Assembly (NCBI GenBank): GCA_963930655.1
Contig: OZ005610.1
Span: forward strand, 67,001-131,000
DNA length: 64,000 nt
Source: Myrica gale
Taxonomy: Eukaryota > Streptophyta > Magnoliopsida > Fagales > Myricaceae
Reading direction: 5' to 3'
Part shown: in pieces, positions 44,769-58,468 of the stretch
How the letters are laid out: each line of letters starts with the position of its first letter
Position numbering within the stretch: position 1 is the stretch's first letter
The notes under the pieces: model-generated
The model's database searches: none
What the model was told of the DNA's origin: nothing
Seen by the model: the letters and a program-made list of their open reading frames with translations, nothing else
Made by a program: the position numbers and the translations under genes

Positions 44769-46920
44769 GGTTCGACCGGATTTGCATTTTAGTTTGTAAT
44801 ATACATGTGCACTGGAGGAATGTTGTTTGGCTTGCTTATCAGTGTCATTATTGGTTACATAAATTGTTTTAACATAAAATTTAATCTTTTCTTGTCTAGG
44901 ATAATATACGATTTAATCAATTAGGAAGTTTCTAATTATTGTTAAACCTCTATCTGGGGAACAGCTCGAACTCTTTGGAATCCATTGTGAGATTATGATA
45001 ATTGGTGGGAAGAGACTGCTTGGTACCATTCACTAAAATTGAAATTATTCTTGCTGCTGGGTTCCATTTTTATTTCCTTTAGAGGCGTGACTTGAGCTTA
45101 AACTTGTTTAAATTAGGCAAGAATAAAATATGAATTCGTTGAAGATGTTCAAATGCGGAAAAAGTGATTGCCATCTTTCCAGATAGAATAGCGAAATATG
45201 TAATTTTGTACCAAATATCTGTTGTGCCTGTTGATAGTGATGCCAAGCGGTATCAACCAGTTGTGTGCTTTGTGCTCCAAATTCTCAAGAGGTGTATGAC
45301 ATTGACAAGTAATGTTAGATGGGACCATAATATTGTAAAATTATAAGTATGTAGGGGTTATGTTTCCCCAAGGTATGGAGACTATTGCGAGAGTATGAAA
45401 ACCTTTTGATACATGGGATGAGTAAGTGTTCCAAGTCCTCTTTGATACTCCCAACCAACTGATGCTATACAACAGATGTAAATTTAGGGCTAGTATGAAC
45501 CAAGGATCTTGACCAATTATTGATAAAATATTTTGGGTTTTTTAAATATAAATACAAGATTATCAGATAATTTTGTGTCATGATCCTTTGGCTTTTAGCT
45601 TCTCTTGACAACCCTTGGGTTTACTTGACCAAACACCCAAGAATCCTTTGGTTCTCTATAAGAAACATTAATTCAGATACAGATCGACCTAATCTTTCTG
45701 TGCATCTTTGCGTACTTTTTCCATCAAAGTATATGTTTTTCAAAATTCCCCAAGCAGGGCAAGTTCCTTGAGAAGATGAACAAGTGTTTCAGAACATACT
45801 CATTATTGCTTTAACAAAACATACCCAACTTTCTTATTAAATGGGACTCTGTTGGCTTTTTCTTAGTGAAATATGGTTGGTAAACATAAATTAATCTGAC
45901 GACTTGTTAGTTAGTAAGATGGAGTGATTGATCAATTCAAAATTGAGATTATATTTGGTACGAATTGAATGCCAAGGTGCTGTGCTACGCCCCCCCCCCC
46001 CCCCCACACACACACACACAAAAACAAAGGAAAAAAGGGAGGAAAAATAAATGGCGAGGTAACTCCCTTGCGTTCTGGCTGTAAATTTATAAGCAAAAGC
46101 TGTCTACTATTGTCTTCTGAAAGAGCTCAAGTAGTTGATATGTGATGTTCACCTCCATTGGAGAGATGATACAGTACATATATCTTACTGCTCATTGCTG
46201 CTTGAAGAATTCGATGAAATTTTTGTTCCCTCTTACATCTTGAAGTCGTTGTGGTTAGCAATTCTTATAAATTGCAAATGAATACAATTTAGGAGCTTTA
46301 ACAGCTGTTATATTCGCTGATGCAGTGGGTTTTGTCACCGAGTGACAGAATTGCTAGAAAATGAAATTGACCATAAGATAAGCCTAGGCCTAGCTTTACT
46401 GCTTTTGTAATGTGAGACCGAATAGAAGCTGTTATTAGGTTTACTTCTGATTCAGTGTTTTCTTTGCAGGTGATATTCTATACGGGGTACCTGAAAAGCT
46501 GAGAATACCTAGTCCTACAGAACAGCAGGTTCCTGGAATTGCTTAGCAGCATCTGCAGAAAAGCTTATGAATGATCAAGAATTCGATTTTTTGTTTTTAA
46601 AATGTTGTTTACATCCAGGTGTTGAACCATATGGACGAAAAGATTATTAAGAGAGAGGCCTATGCCCCCTATTTCATGAATAGGATTTCCACATGAACGT
46701 CCTACAGATGCTTCATCTATCAGAAATTTTAAGTTGTTGATTTGAAAATTGTTCCTTCCTTCCATGAATTGGGAAACTACGATATGTGTCAATGACCTGT
46801 GGGGGAAACAGTGCCTCCCCAATGCGTGAGAATGTGACGAGGGTAGACTATGGGTTCTGTGTTTTATGAGGAGGTTAACTTGAAACTCTGGTTTATTATT
46901 GCGTGTATGATACCTGCTCT
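44769..46920. other. Downstream region of uS17m, no gene seen
   Basis: AT-rich sequence without a convincing reading frame. A poly-C plus AC microsatellite lies at 45990-46021. A segment at 46470-46555 after a CAG could be a 3' UTR exon of the ribosomal protein gene, but nothing proves it. Confidence 0.4.
45990..46021. repeat. Compound microsatellite (C)16(AC)8
   Basis: Sixteen C followed by about eight AC units. Length is approximate for the same sequencing reason as the poly-C at 39750. Confidence 0.85.
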
Positions 46921-47029
46921 GCTGTTATACCGCATCCTCCTCTCGTGTTGTGAGTAGGGCGCAGCGTGCTCTACAGGTCAGGAATCCAAATTTTTGATTT
47001 GAGCTTTGCTGCAATACAAGAAGTGCAAG

Positions 47030-47460
47030 AGTAAATTTTAGGTATTGGGGTTGATGAAAAAGTGAGGAGGGAATGAAAAAGTTGGTAAAAAAGTATAAAA
47101 GTTGGTAAAAAAATGTTAAAATTTTAGGTATTGGGATCGATGAAAAAGTGATGAAAAAGTGAGAAGAGAATAAAAAAGTTGCTAAAAAAGTATAAAAATT
47201 GATAAAAAAAAAGTGTGAAAATTGATGAAAAAATGAGGAGAGATAGTGGGGATGTTCGAGGGTGAAAATTTTGGGTATGGGGGTTTGGAAAATATTATAA
47301 AGTAAAGAAATGTTATGGGGTTGGTGAAAAAGTAAAGAGAGAAGATTTTTAATAAATAAAAAATCATGTGAAGAATTTTTTAGTATTAAACCCAAATATT
47401 TGGCCCCAATTATTTGAGGCTCAAACATGGTGTTTTGTAATGATAATAAAATTTTAGGGT
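47030..47460. repeat. AT-rich degenerate repeats, MITE-like
   Basis: Motifs such as TTTTAGGTATTGGGRTYGATGAAAAAGTGA and AAAAAGTTGGTAAAAAAGTATAAAA recur at 47036, 47121 and in weaker form to 47340. GGGTGTTAAAATTTTGTTATGCAAAC at 47457-47482 resembles a Tourist-type end. This may be a nest of related MITEs. No target duplication could be fixed. Confidence 0.5.
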
Positions 47461-48438
47461 GTTAAAATTTTGTTATGCAAACAAAGACTAGAGTGAAGGA
47501 TAAACGTAGTAAATGAGAGAAAAAAGTGAGTAGTTTTCTTTTTGATTTTGATTTTGATTTTGCTCACTCAAGCCATTATTTCCTTTTTCTGCTATCTATT
47601 TTGAAAATGGCCAGCTCAATTGCAGCCATGTGCTTGTAATTATTTAGGTGAACTGGGGAAGCAATTCAAGTTTCAACATTGGAATTACCGGAGTTAAATC
47701 CTCCCGTAATTCTCTATTTTCCAAATTTAATACTTTTATATTTAGTGTATGGTTTTCCTGTATTAATTCGCAGTGTTGGAGTTGGGGGTGGGTTTGGAAT
47801 CATTCATCAATCATCGCATCTACTCTGGATAAAAGCTAATATCAGAACATAAATAAAAACGCAGGTTATGTGGATGTATTCGCCTGAGGCCTGTTGTATG
47901 ACGTGTCATAAACGCGGACGCTAAAAGATGTGGTGTCAACGTCATCTTTACCGGATATATTCCTACTAACAAAGAAAAACGGAAAAGGCAGAAATGTAAT
48001 TTAAATAACTTGGGCAATCCGTTATCTGGCAGCACAGAGCCAAAGCCGTTATCCTCTTTCCTCTTGTTTTGCTTACAGCTCGAGCTCTTTGGTTTCTGGG
48101 TTCCCTTACCTCAGGCTCCCTTTCTTCCTCGTGTCATAGCAACGAAGAAAATTCGAAGTGTTATCCTGTGTATTCATACATTGGCTCAGTCGGTACGTAA
48201 TTTGCGGTGTTTGTTGCTTTGCTTTACTTTGCTTCCTCGTGATGCATTGGTTGCATTACATTAAGAGTTTTTGTTCAGTTCTGGTGGTGAACCATGAGCG
48301 ACACATCGGAGCTTAGAAATCAAAACGATGTCTTTTTGGAATTTGTTGGTGGGGAAAGAGGGTTTTGGTTCTCTTATGAGCACATCTTTGATTGCCTTAT
48401 TGCTTTTTTGAGCAGCTGAAAAATGTGGGGTTATATTC

Positions 48439-51400
48439 ATGTTCTTAATGAGCACTTCAATGGTCTTACGCCACAACTTGCTCTTTGTTAACCGGAAAGT
48501 GCGACGGGGATCATTCTCTTTGTGCGCTACATTAAATTCTGTGCCTCAACTATGTGCGAACCGAAAGTGGGTTAGTCGGTTTATTCCCAATGCTAAGAAG
48601 AACAGCCGCCATTCCAGGAAAAGGAGTTGGTGGCAGAAGTTCTTCTTGGACGATGATGGGAATTGGCTTGGTTTGAAGGATGATGATATGCTTGAGGATG
48701 TATCGGAGGGCTCGAGTGATGGAGAGTTGTCTGAAGGAGACAAGTTTGAGGCATGGAAGAGGAGGGCTGAGGCGATCGTAGAGTTGAGGGAAGCACAAGA
48801 GGACATGATGAATGAGGAGAGTCGGAAGTGGGAGGATTGGCTTGTGGATGGAACAAACCATGTTAGTGGGTCTTCTGGGAGTGGAGATTGGGACAATGGA
48901 ACTGGGGAGTCAAGGGAAGATGTGTGGGGTGACCCCAGTGAGATGGTTCCTGAGAGGGGATTGGTCGAGTCTGTAAGGGATTTGGTTCTTGGAAAGGAAG
49001 ATGATGATATGCTTTATGAAGACCGTGTATTTCAGTATGCATCACTGACTTCAGTAAGTAAACATATGCTACTTATTTAGCTACATACGTGCAACTGATA
49101 AATCAGTACAAATCTGATAAGATGCAGTGATACTCAGTTTGAATATGCATTGTGGTTGTTGTTGTCTCTATTGTTGTCTGCACTTAGCCAATCTTTTTGT
49201 AAGATGATGTTATCAAAGTAGATTCGTTATCGCATACTGTTGTGATTTATCAAATAGTCAACATGGTGAATTGAGGACATTTCACCATGGCATGTGATCC
49301 TGTATCTGGATCTGACAATCTCTAAGAGCATTTGAGTGGTCTTTCTAGAATTTGATTCTGATGTTTGGCTTTCTTTGTAAGCGTGATTCCAGTCAAAATG
49401 CTCTATTTCTGCAATAACATCTCTTAAAGAGCACATGTTATATATCTAATGACATGATGCAAAAATTTTATATATTTTAAAGTTCATCAATCCTAGTTCT
49501 ACAGTTTTCATCAATAAAACGTGATGGGATCTCCAAATAATTATTATGTTATTTGTCATGTAAAACTGGAATTCTGTGTAGTAACTACTTTTAACACCAG
49601 TTTGTCTATATTCTTACTCACATTTATGTAGTCTTTAAACTCGCATTTCTTGCAGAAGAATATGGGGATGCTCCATTACAATCTGAGTGGAGCAAAGGAC
49701 AAATCTATGATTATATCTTGTATGCAATTTTTTTTTGTTGCACAACTGGTTGCACCTATGTAACTTCAAACGTTATTTTGAGAGACTGATCTTGGTCTCC
49801 ATGGTCTTCTGAGATGTTCTCTTTGTAGACTTGTCAGATTTATGGTCCCTTATATTTAGAATTTGACGAGGTTTCCTACCTGCTACTTGTGGTTGGCTAA
49901 TAATAACCTTACAAACTTCTCTCGGCTAACGTTCTCTCAACTTAAATTGAATGATCTTCATAAACTTCATAACTTCTGTGGAAAATGGAAATAAAGCAGT
50001 ATAAAGTGCCAAAAGGATATCACAACCTTTCTTGTTCCATCTACATCTATTTTCTGCAGCCATATCGTATTAACCACTGCCTTAAAGAGAGTGTGAATGA
50101 GTGAATTAGGAAATCAATCTTGTTTTGTGATGAAGTTACTTTTCTTCTTCATTTTTCGTTTCATTACACTAAAAAAAAAATCCTTTTTTTTTGTCTGGGT
50201 TGGGGGGCTAGTATTATGAAGGTAGGAGGTCCTTTCGCCTCAAAAAGCGAAGGATGTCAGCAGTCAAGAAAGAGGCATGAATGAACCAGGGAGTTGGGGA
50301 AGAGGGAACTTATTACAAAAGGCAAAATTTTAACATCTTGCTCATCCAAGCTATAGTTAATCTATCTTCTCATGGACAAACTATTTAAGTAGTTTGTAAA
50401 CTTTCTTTCTGGAAATAAATTATTGAGTTGGTCGATTTGAGTTTTTGGTGTGTTCCCATTTAGGAATTTCAGATATCTGTGGTTTGGCTGACACTTTGGT
50501 TTTCATAAATGGTTATGAGATCCTTGGGTAGGCACATAATTGATTTACTGAAGGGGCGAACCTTTCTAATAACTAAACATCCAGTACCTTTTGAATTTCA
50601 GATCTTAGAATATCTGAATATGAATCCTGATCTTTCAAGTCTTATAAATATGCTTAAATGGAAATTGGATTATTTAATACTCTGTCTGCCAGCCTATAAT
50701 GGCTCATACAGCAAATTGAATGGTTGCTGATGTCTATCGCTAAACATAACTTGCTGTTCTAACCACGCTCTTCCTTGTTACAGGCTAAATTTTTGGTCAT
50801 ATTGATAATTATACCCTGGGCCTTGGATTTTGTGGTACACGACTATGTTCTCATGCCTTTTTTGGACAGGTAAGTTTGAGAAGGAATGAATTTAGCCTAT
50901 ATAGGGTCTTTTTGTTTCAAGACAAATATATGATCACTACTATTCTCTTGGGCCTAATTCCATGTTCAATTTTTTTTTTTGAGAATTGTTCCTTCCCCGA
51001 ATACACCCTTTCTCAGAAATTCAGATTGTGTATAATATATATATCTATATATGGGTGTATGTCAGGGATGATATATTCAAGTAATGGGACGGGCATGCAG
51101 ACATAGGGGTAGGTAAGTTTGAATGTATCCAAGGGTCTAATTTTTTTTTTTTGGATTTCAAGATCCCATAGGCGGAGAATGGAACAGCTTAAAACCCAAA
51201 GTTTGAACTTTTCCCTGAGCATTACCTTTATTTCAGAGGAATTTTCAGCTAATGTAAATGAAAACCATTGATGCTATCCCTAGGACACAGGCAACCCACT
51301 GAGTGTGGTAATCAGAAGCAGTGCTAGAAGAGCCAAAAAAATGTGAGAACTTCTTGTCATTGAAGTTCTTTAGGACGTAGAACTCGTAGCTGAGCTTTGT

Positions 51401-51477
51401 GGTTATGCTGCAAATGCCACAATCCAGTTGTTAGTTTTTATTGGGATATCAGATTTGAACTTTAACTGGTGGTGGTT

Positions 51478-51512
<35 letters not shown>

Positions 51513-54500
51513 TTCTAGATTTTCTATAATATCGTATGTTCTTGTTTTAGCTGCTAAAGAGTTGTGAGTACTTCACCCTGAATCAAGGATTCTTGTTGTC
51601 TGCTCTCTGTATTTGAATCTCAATTCCTTAAATCATTAATCAAATTACCCCTCCCCATTTTGAACAGATATGTGAAGACTGTCCCCCTTGCGGCACAGAT
51701 GCTTGATGTTAGAAGAAATCAAAAGCTTGAAATTGTGAAAGAATTAAAGATTGAGAGAGCAAGATACCAGCTTGAGGTAGAGATTGGTAAATCTCCACCT
51801 CTTTCTGAGGAGGAAATATTCCGGGAGTTACGGCATAAAGCGTAAGTCTAACACTGATTTATGTGCCTTTGGCAAGATCCTGTTTACTAGGCAATCTTTT
51901 CTTTTGCCCCCTCGATGATTTTGGGTGTTTTGGTTACTGAAATTGCATCAACTTGAATTTGTAACAGGAAGCTTAGTATGAATCGAATTCAGTTTTTTTC
52001 TCACTTAAGAGATGAATGATAAATGGAACATGCTTTTGGGAAAGATATCCTTACAGGAGTACGTCCATCTTGAGTTTGCAACCTACCAGATCAAATGGCT
52101 ATAAATGATTACAGATTTTGTTATGAAATTAGGATTAGAAATGTATAGCTTGCAATTTTATTTTAAACAATTGTTGCTCCGCAGAAAAGATTTCCTTTTG
52201 TTCTGTTCTCTTAAAATTTCTAGACCTCAATTAAGTTAGCTAAATCTATTTTTATTCGCTTCCTATTTGTTACTTCAACAGATTAGATCTGAGAGATGAA
52301 TGGAGGTTAGAGAACAGTAGAGCATTTGCCAACATATGGTCAGACATGGTATATGGGCTCTCGTTATTCATTCTTTTATACTTCAATCAGACTAAAGTAA
52401 GTTATCATTCCCCTATCGTAGTCTTCATTTTCATGAATTTGTTGCCTGTTAATGTTGGATTCTACCACGAATATCTTATGCACCTATAGTGCTTTGGTGA
52501 AGGAATCCTTGTCCAAGAGCTACTGCTGATGATATTAATCATCAATTTAGCTTTCTGTCTTCTGGCTGTATGGGATTGGGCCTCTAAGGTCTAGGAGAAA
52601 AGGTCAAGCTGAGTGAGCAGCAGCATGGAATATTATGTGGGATTGATCAAGGGTTTGGCTGAACTGGATCGATTGTCTCCAAAAATTAACAATAAACAAC
52701 ATGAACTTGGCCTACCAATATCTGGCCTCATTTCAATTTCATAAATACTAGTGGAGCGTATGATTGCACGATACAGCAGAGGCACCTCTCCATTTTATTG
52801 AACCTCTAGGAGACTCAGCTGCCTCAATTATTAATTCATCACAGACCAAACGGTCACTCTTTGGTATCTATGAGCATTATCCCTTCAGTATAGTGTAGAT
52901 GTTAAGTATCTTGAACTATTTCAATCATCATGGCATTGGCATCATGATTCTTTATGTGGGTGCTGACCAAAGAATGGCTTGTACTATTGTAACATGCTGA
53001 AGTGTTTTTCTTCTACTTAACACTTTGATATATCTAGCCAAGGAATTAGATTTTAAACTGCATTTAAGCTTCATTTATTTCAGTAATCATCATTTTTCAT
53101 TCTTCCTTGCTTTTGCAGGTAGCTTTGTTGAAATTCACCGGTTACAAGATGATAAATAATGTTTCAGATACTGGGAAGGCATTCTTAATTATACTTGTCA
53201 CAGATATTTTTTTGGGGTAAGTATTAATATAATGAAGTGACTATGATTATGACCTTTCATGTGGTGTTGATGCTAACCTCAATTTTGAGTGGGGTTGATT
53301 ATGTTATTATCTTAATACTTTCCCTGAGATTCGTTTTCCATTGAAAGCTTTTCCTTTCATCAGATGTTTCATGTTGTGCAAGACATGACCATTGAACTAG
53401 GTCAAAATGCTTTATCTCTGTCAGATTGAAGCCATTCCCTTATGGCTATCCACTCCCATCTTTTTTTCCATCCTTTTGCCACATAGATCTTGTAGAATAA
53501 TCATGTTGTTTGATTGCTTTTCTGTTCCTCAACTTTTTAAAACTACCATGAGATTATGGCATTGCAGGTATCATTCTGAGTCTGGATGGCAGACTTTGTT
53601 AGAGATTGTTGTTGAGCACTACGGGCTAGAGGTCGATCAGTCCGCTATAACCATATTTATCTGCCTAGTTCCAGTTATCATCGACGCATGTGTGAAACTC
53701 TGGGTATGTTCTAGACTTCATGATTTTGATGTGAATCTATGTTATCATGGTGATTTTTCCCATGCAAAATTGAAACTCTAACTTCCCATCAGATGGCTCA
53801 TTCCCAGCCACCCATGCTCTGCAGCATTTCGAAGGGGTGGAGCTCCAATACATTTCCTTTCCTTCTGTGCATGTGTCTGGGTGCATAGCATGTGTGAGAG
53901 CCTGCACATGCATGTCTGATATGGCAAGCTTGTGGTACTGTAAAGCATGTTGAATGAAGCGTGTCTCTGTGGTGCATGCATGTAAAGGGTAGTTAGGAAA
54001 CCTAGAAGTGGTTTAATGTATCACTTATAATCATCAACTGCAATTGTCTACCTAAGTTTCATACCCAACTCAATAATTTGAATACGGTCGTCTGCATACA
54101 TAAAAACATCTATGTGCATGTCAAATTGAGTATCCACTATAACCTAAGCTCTTATCGGTGAAATCTACACTCCCCAGCAAATTCTTTTCTGAGACTGGGC
54201 ATCATTGTTGATCAAGGAGTAAGGATTTTTATTGGAATAACCAGATTCTAGGAGGAGGAGGCAAGGCTAGAATTCTAGCTTAAGAGGTAGGTGAGCTAGC
54301 CTCAAGAGTAGCTTTGGGAAGGTATCTTGACTGAAGCTTTCTAAAGAACCAAACGAAACCAATTTAGTTTGTAATGAAGTTTTTAAAGGCTGTTTTCATA
54401 GCTCTCATATAAGAATAGGATGTCTCAAGTTCAAGAGATTGTAAACCAATTCAGTTCTTATAAAAGCCTTGCTTATAAGGGCTTCTCTAAAGTCTTGTAA

Positions 54501-55680
54501 TCAATCTGCTAATAGTATTTATTGACAAGATCGCCTCAAAATTGTATGTTCCGATCTATTTCGAGTTGAGAAATAACTTGAGTAAGAGTATTATCATTCA
54601 TTGTCTTGGAAGAGAGTTTAGTTGCAATCCTTTAGTGGACATGCAAGTGTGACAGTGTTACTTGACCTTTTCTCTTTGTCATTGCCATGACGCCAGTCAT
54701 ATCTCAATTTTTTACATGTTATCTTCCATTTCCTACCAATTCCTTCTGTGTGACTCCTGTGAATGCATGAAGATACACATTGGCAAGTGGTAATTGGAAC
54801 AGTAAGGAAGGTGCTATGACCACAATGACCATATCCTTGCAGCTATATATTCAGGATTTTCTGCTGCAAATCGCTGAAAAGAAAGTCATGAAGAAAATTT
54901 TCCTTCGTTGTCTATGGAGTATACAACAATTATTTCATTGAAGATGTGAGTTGGCCCGCTGGTAAAGCCAAGTAGTGTCAGTACCACAGACTTGGATTCA
55001 ATTCTCCTAACAAGTTTCCTTGACCTCCTTGTACCTCTTTCCGTGTTGTTACCAACCAGAAGAAAAATTTAGCAAGCTACAATATATGGCTGCCCAGTTG
55101 GAGGGAACTGTTGCCATGGTGTTAAACTTGAATAATGCATAAGGCTTAGTCTTTGAATGATTAACTAGAGGTTAAACTTCATATTCAGCTCTTCTTTAAA
55201 TGTCTGGCAAAACTCGTTACAGAATTCATCTTTGAAATTATTTGAGCTTTGTATATGTTGACCATGAAGTTCTAACCTTTTGAACACCCATTTCCCCCGT
55301 TTAATGTATAGCTGGTGGGGGGAGGGGTTGGGGGAAGTGCCTTGCATCTCCATATGTGCCTGTCCTGTTTTGGTAGAAGAAAAAAATAAATTGATAGAAC
55401 TATAGTGTGATTATGCATTTTCGGGATCATTTGCTTTGTTAATTGTTTAAAATGGTTGCAGTTCATGTGATTGTGTTAGCTAAACTTACAGTGAAGTATG
55501 TTTGTAAATTTTTACAATCTGTTCATTGATAACTATGTTCTTTTTATATATATTTTATCTTTCCCTCCAATTGTGATTGGTTTTATTTCTTATGTTGTGA
55601 TTCTGGCACAGCTTTTTAAATTCCTCCCAAGATTATCCCCTAAAGTGGCAAACATATTCCGAGAAATGAAGCGTCACTAG
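48439..55680 (+). CDS. CemA-like chloroplast envelope protein (DLDG1-type)
   Basis: Seven exons, 48439-49053, 50784-50869, 51668-51841, 52282-52396, 53119-53216, 53568-53703 and 55612-55680; all frames join to 430 aa. Exon 1 encodes a basic, Ser-rich plastid transit region and an acidic plant-specific segment. Exons 2-7 encode the CemA domain: KFLVILIIIPWALDFVVHDY, LPFLDRYVKTVP-like linker, a Lys/Glu-rich helix, then ANIWSDMVYGLSLFILLYFN, GKAFLIILVTDIFLGYHSES and ITIFICLVPVIIDACVKLW. Four membrane spans are likely. The plastid cemA and the nuclear homologue DLDG1 (At4g31040) act in H+ balance at the inner envelope. Met at 48439 was used; 48448 and 48460 are alternatives. Introns 1 and 6 are 1.7 and 1.9 kb. 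Confidence 0.9.
51478..51511. repeat. (TC)n microsatellite in intron 2 of the CemA-like gene
   Basis: About 16 CT units with one TT interruption. Confidence 0.85.
54945..55075 (+). mobile_element. Possible tRNA-derived SINE in intron 6 of the CemA-like gene
   Basis: GTTGGCCCGCTGGTAAAGCC resembles an RNA polymerase III box A, and GGATTCAATTCTC about 33 bp later resembles box B. A pyrimidine-rich unit follows. No poly-A tail or flanking repeat was found, so this is tentative. Confidence 0.35.
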
Positions 55681-57140
55681 CAATTTTATTGTTAGGGTTT
55701 CCTCTCCCACTTGAGGAAATTGCAACTCAAGGTAGAGCATATCACCAATACTACATTCTTATTGTCTTTTGGAATTTTATATCGTGATATTCTTCGAAAG
55801 AGAGGCAAATCTGGTTTGTAAGTAGATGAAACATAAAAAAATTGTTTGAATGCAGTTCGATATTGTACCTGCAGGATAGGAGCTTATTGTCCTTCGAGCA
55901 TATATGAACATTCACATTAGTCTTTATATGCTATGAAAGTAAAATATTGTTCACCAACTATGCAGTTCATAATGTTACATGGAGTGCCTCAGCCTTTTTT
56001 TCAAAGTTTCTTCTCATTTGCTTTGCAATTATTTCTTATTCCCAGGGCTGGACTCCTCGAAGAGGCATTGAAAGCCAAAGCTCAATTGTGTTCGCATTTA
56101 TCCACGTAACACGACACTAACAACTGAACCGGTCAAAGAAGACAGAGCAGGGCGCTTTCTTTTTGAATAAAGTAATGTAGGCAGGGGCGGATAGGGATTT
56201 GATCGGCGGATTCCCATTGAGATAATAAAGAGGAAGAAGCCCAACTACTCGGGATCTTAGAGACACAAAATGGGTCGTACTTTTCTCTCTTGTTCAGGAT
56301 ATAGCCTTAATGCGAAGGTCTTTGTTTCGGGGTAGGTAATATGAATAAATGTTAAGAAGTCGAGCATTATTGTAAGCTGCCGCCTGCCTGTCAATGAGCT
56401 TGTGGCTCCTAAGCCCTAAGCTGGCTGGTATCTTTCTTTGTTTGTAGCCATTTGAAGGTGTGAGCGTGGGGGGATGCGTTTGATATGATGATTTTGTACC
56501 ATAATCACTTCCTTGGTTTTGGTTAATCTACATTCTTCTTCAGTTTTATACAAATAATCATTGTTATACGAGACGTAGAGGCTAATGGTTGACTTCAACG
56601 AGTCAAGAATTAAAAGTCTTTTGCAGTTTGGAGTGAAAAATATTATGAAGAAGAGAGGTGTAGAAAGGAAACGATGGTAACAGCTGGAACTGTAAAACTA
56701 TATGCAAGTGTTGTGTCGTCATTGGATTCAACGAGAGAACTTAAAAGCCAGTTATCATGACCTCTTTATAACACAGTTAAACGCTATTACATTCAATTTT
56801 TGAACATAACTATAAAGTAGTTTTTAGAACACAATTTTTAGTTCCTAATGTTGAACTTGTCCATGATAGTAGAGATTCCTACCCACTTCAACTAGCCAGG
56901 CCCTACAAAAACATTTCTACTTTATTTTCCTATTTGTATTTGGGCTTTTTTTTTTCTTTGTTAGATTCAGGCCGATTTTTTTTTTTATAGCCTATATATA
57001 CATACCTCTTTATTTGGTGTGACGTTATCGGACACCTGCATCTCATTGAGTTGTGAGTTGTGACGCGCACCAAGTTTAATCCCGTCGGCGTCACCTTAAT
57101 AATCCACCCCCGTACTACAATAAATAGCTACCAATTGTAG
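55681..57140. other. Intergenic region, CemA-like to SPL gene
   Basis: The first 500 bp probably contain the 3' UTR of the CemA-like gene. The rest is AT-rich with T runs at 56947 and 56978. The SPL promoter should lie at the right end (TATATATAC near 56993). No gene is seen. Confidence 0.5.
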
Positions 57141-57149
57141 CTCTGCCTC

Positions 57150-57267
57150 TGTTCGTCTCCCAGCACTCCCCCCCACCTTCCACTTTTGGTACACTCTAAC
57201 CCACTCACCGAGTCTACTCGGTCCCTGACTCAGTGCACATGGGTTGACCCAGTGCTTCCGAGCACCC
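57150..57267 (+). other. Probable 5' UTR exon of the SPL gene
   Basis: A CT-rich leader ends in ACCC|GTAAGT at 57268. The next good acceptors are close before the SPL start codon at 60803, so a non-coding first exon and a 3.5-kb leader intron are likely. The exon start is only a guess. Confidence 0.5.
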
Positions 57268-58468
57268 GTAAGTCCCCAATTTCTTTCCTTTTACTCTCTC
57301 TTCTTCTCTCGCTGGAATTCTCAATTTCTGCCATTTTCTTCTGGCATATTATCCTGTTTAGTTTCTGACTTTGTAACCCTAGAAATTGGTTTCGTTGAAA
57401 AATGCGTGAAAGGAAAGGGGCCGATTTTCTTTCCGTCTCTCCCTTTTTAAAACTCCGTTTTGTTTTGTGTTGTTTTGATCTTGCTTGCAATGATTTTGTG
57501 GGGGGAAAAGTAAACCTTTGAGCTCAGATGGTTGATGCTGTATAAAGAAACTTAAAAAAGCTTGGCGGGTCAGTGAATCGATATAGAAAGTTATGCAGTA
57601 CCAAACTACACAGAGTAGTGCCAAGCTTCAGTTGGTCCAGTATACTTGTCTATCTTTATGCCCCCGTGGATATATGTATGTATGCAGGACGGTACGTACG
57701 CTTATATGCGTGTTACTTTACTGCTATGGACTGAGACAGTAACCACACAGTAATAAACGGGTTTAATATTTCTCCTTTCTGGGAAAGCGTGCATATGTGG
57801 GTAGTTGGGACAATGCTATTGGTATTAGACATTTGAGCTTAGAGAAAAAATAGTACTAGACATATGAAAGTCCATTTCTGCTTGTTGGGGGCCTAAGATT
57901 AATCTATCAAAAAAGTCGGAGAAGGTTGTTTGTGGTGGGTGCCAGACATTTGTTATCATCTTCGGCAGGATGCGGATTTCTTGGTGATCTGTGTTTTGTT
58001 TAGGAGCTCTGGGGATTTGTTGGGCAACTGGCAAGCTGTCGAGGTAATTATAGATGTGCTAAAATATGATGGGGCCGAAGATGTTTAAGACTTTCGTCCG
58101 TAGAAGTGTGGATAAACTGAACTTCTGTTATATTGATGAGAGCAAAGATCGTTTATACTGATACATTGACTAAACTGCTATTGTTATGTTCATATTTATG
58201 GTTCTAGTTTAGCTTGAGATACATTGACAAGAATGCCCATTCAGTCTTGTTCTTGCTGAAGAAAGCTCCTTTTACAGTTTATCTTTCGAGAAATTATTGG
58301 GGAGAGAGTTTTAGTGCCAGACAAAGGGACCAGGGTTCAATAGGAGAAGATTTAATAGAAGAGTCAGACAGTCAGTCTTTTAATGCTGAAAATTCACTGT
58401 TGCATCAACAGAAAGTTTATTTCTGCCTAGCGGTAACTCCTGTAGTCTTAAAATCTGGGGTAAATAGG

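Noticed and set aside
46925-47428. 167-codon minus-strand frame rich in Phe, Leu and Ser
   Set aside because: Low-complexity antisense of A-rich degenerate repeats; no domain and no splice context.
48546-48896. Serine/proline-rich minus-strand frames under exon 1 of the CemA-like gene
   Set aside because: Antisense of an acidic, Glu/Asp-rich exon, which naturally gives open Ser/Pro/Leu frames.
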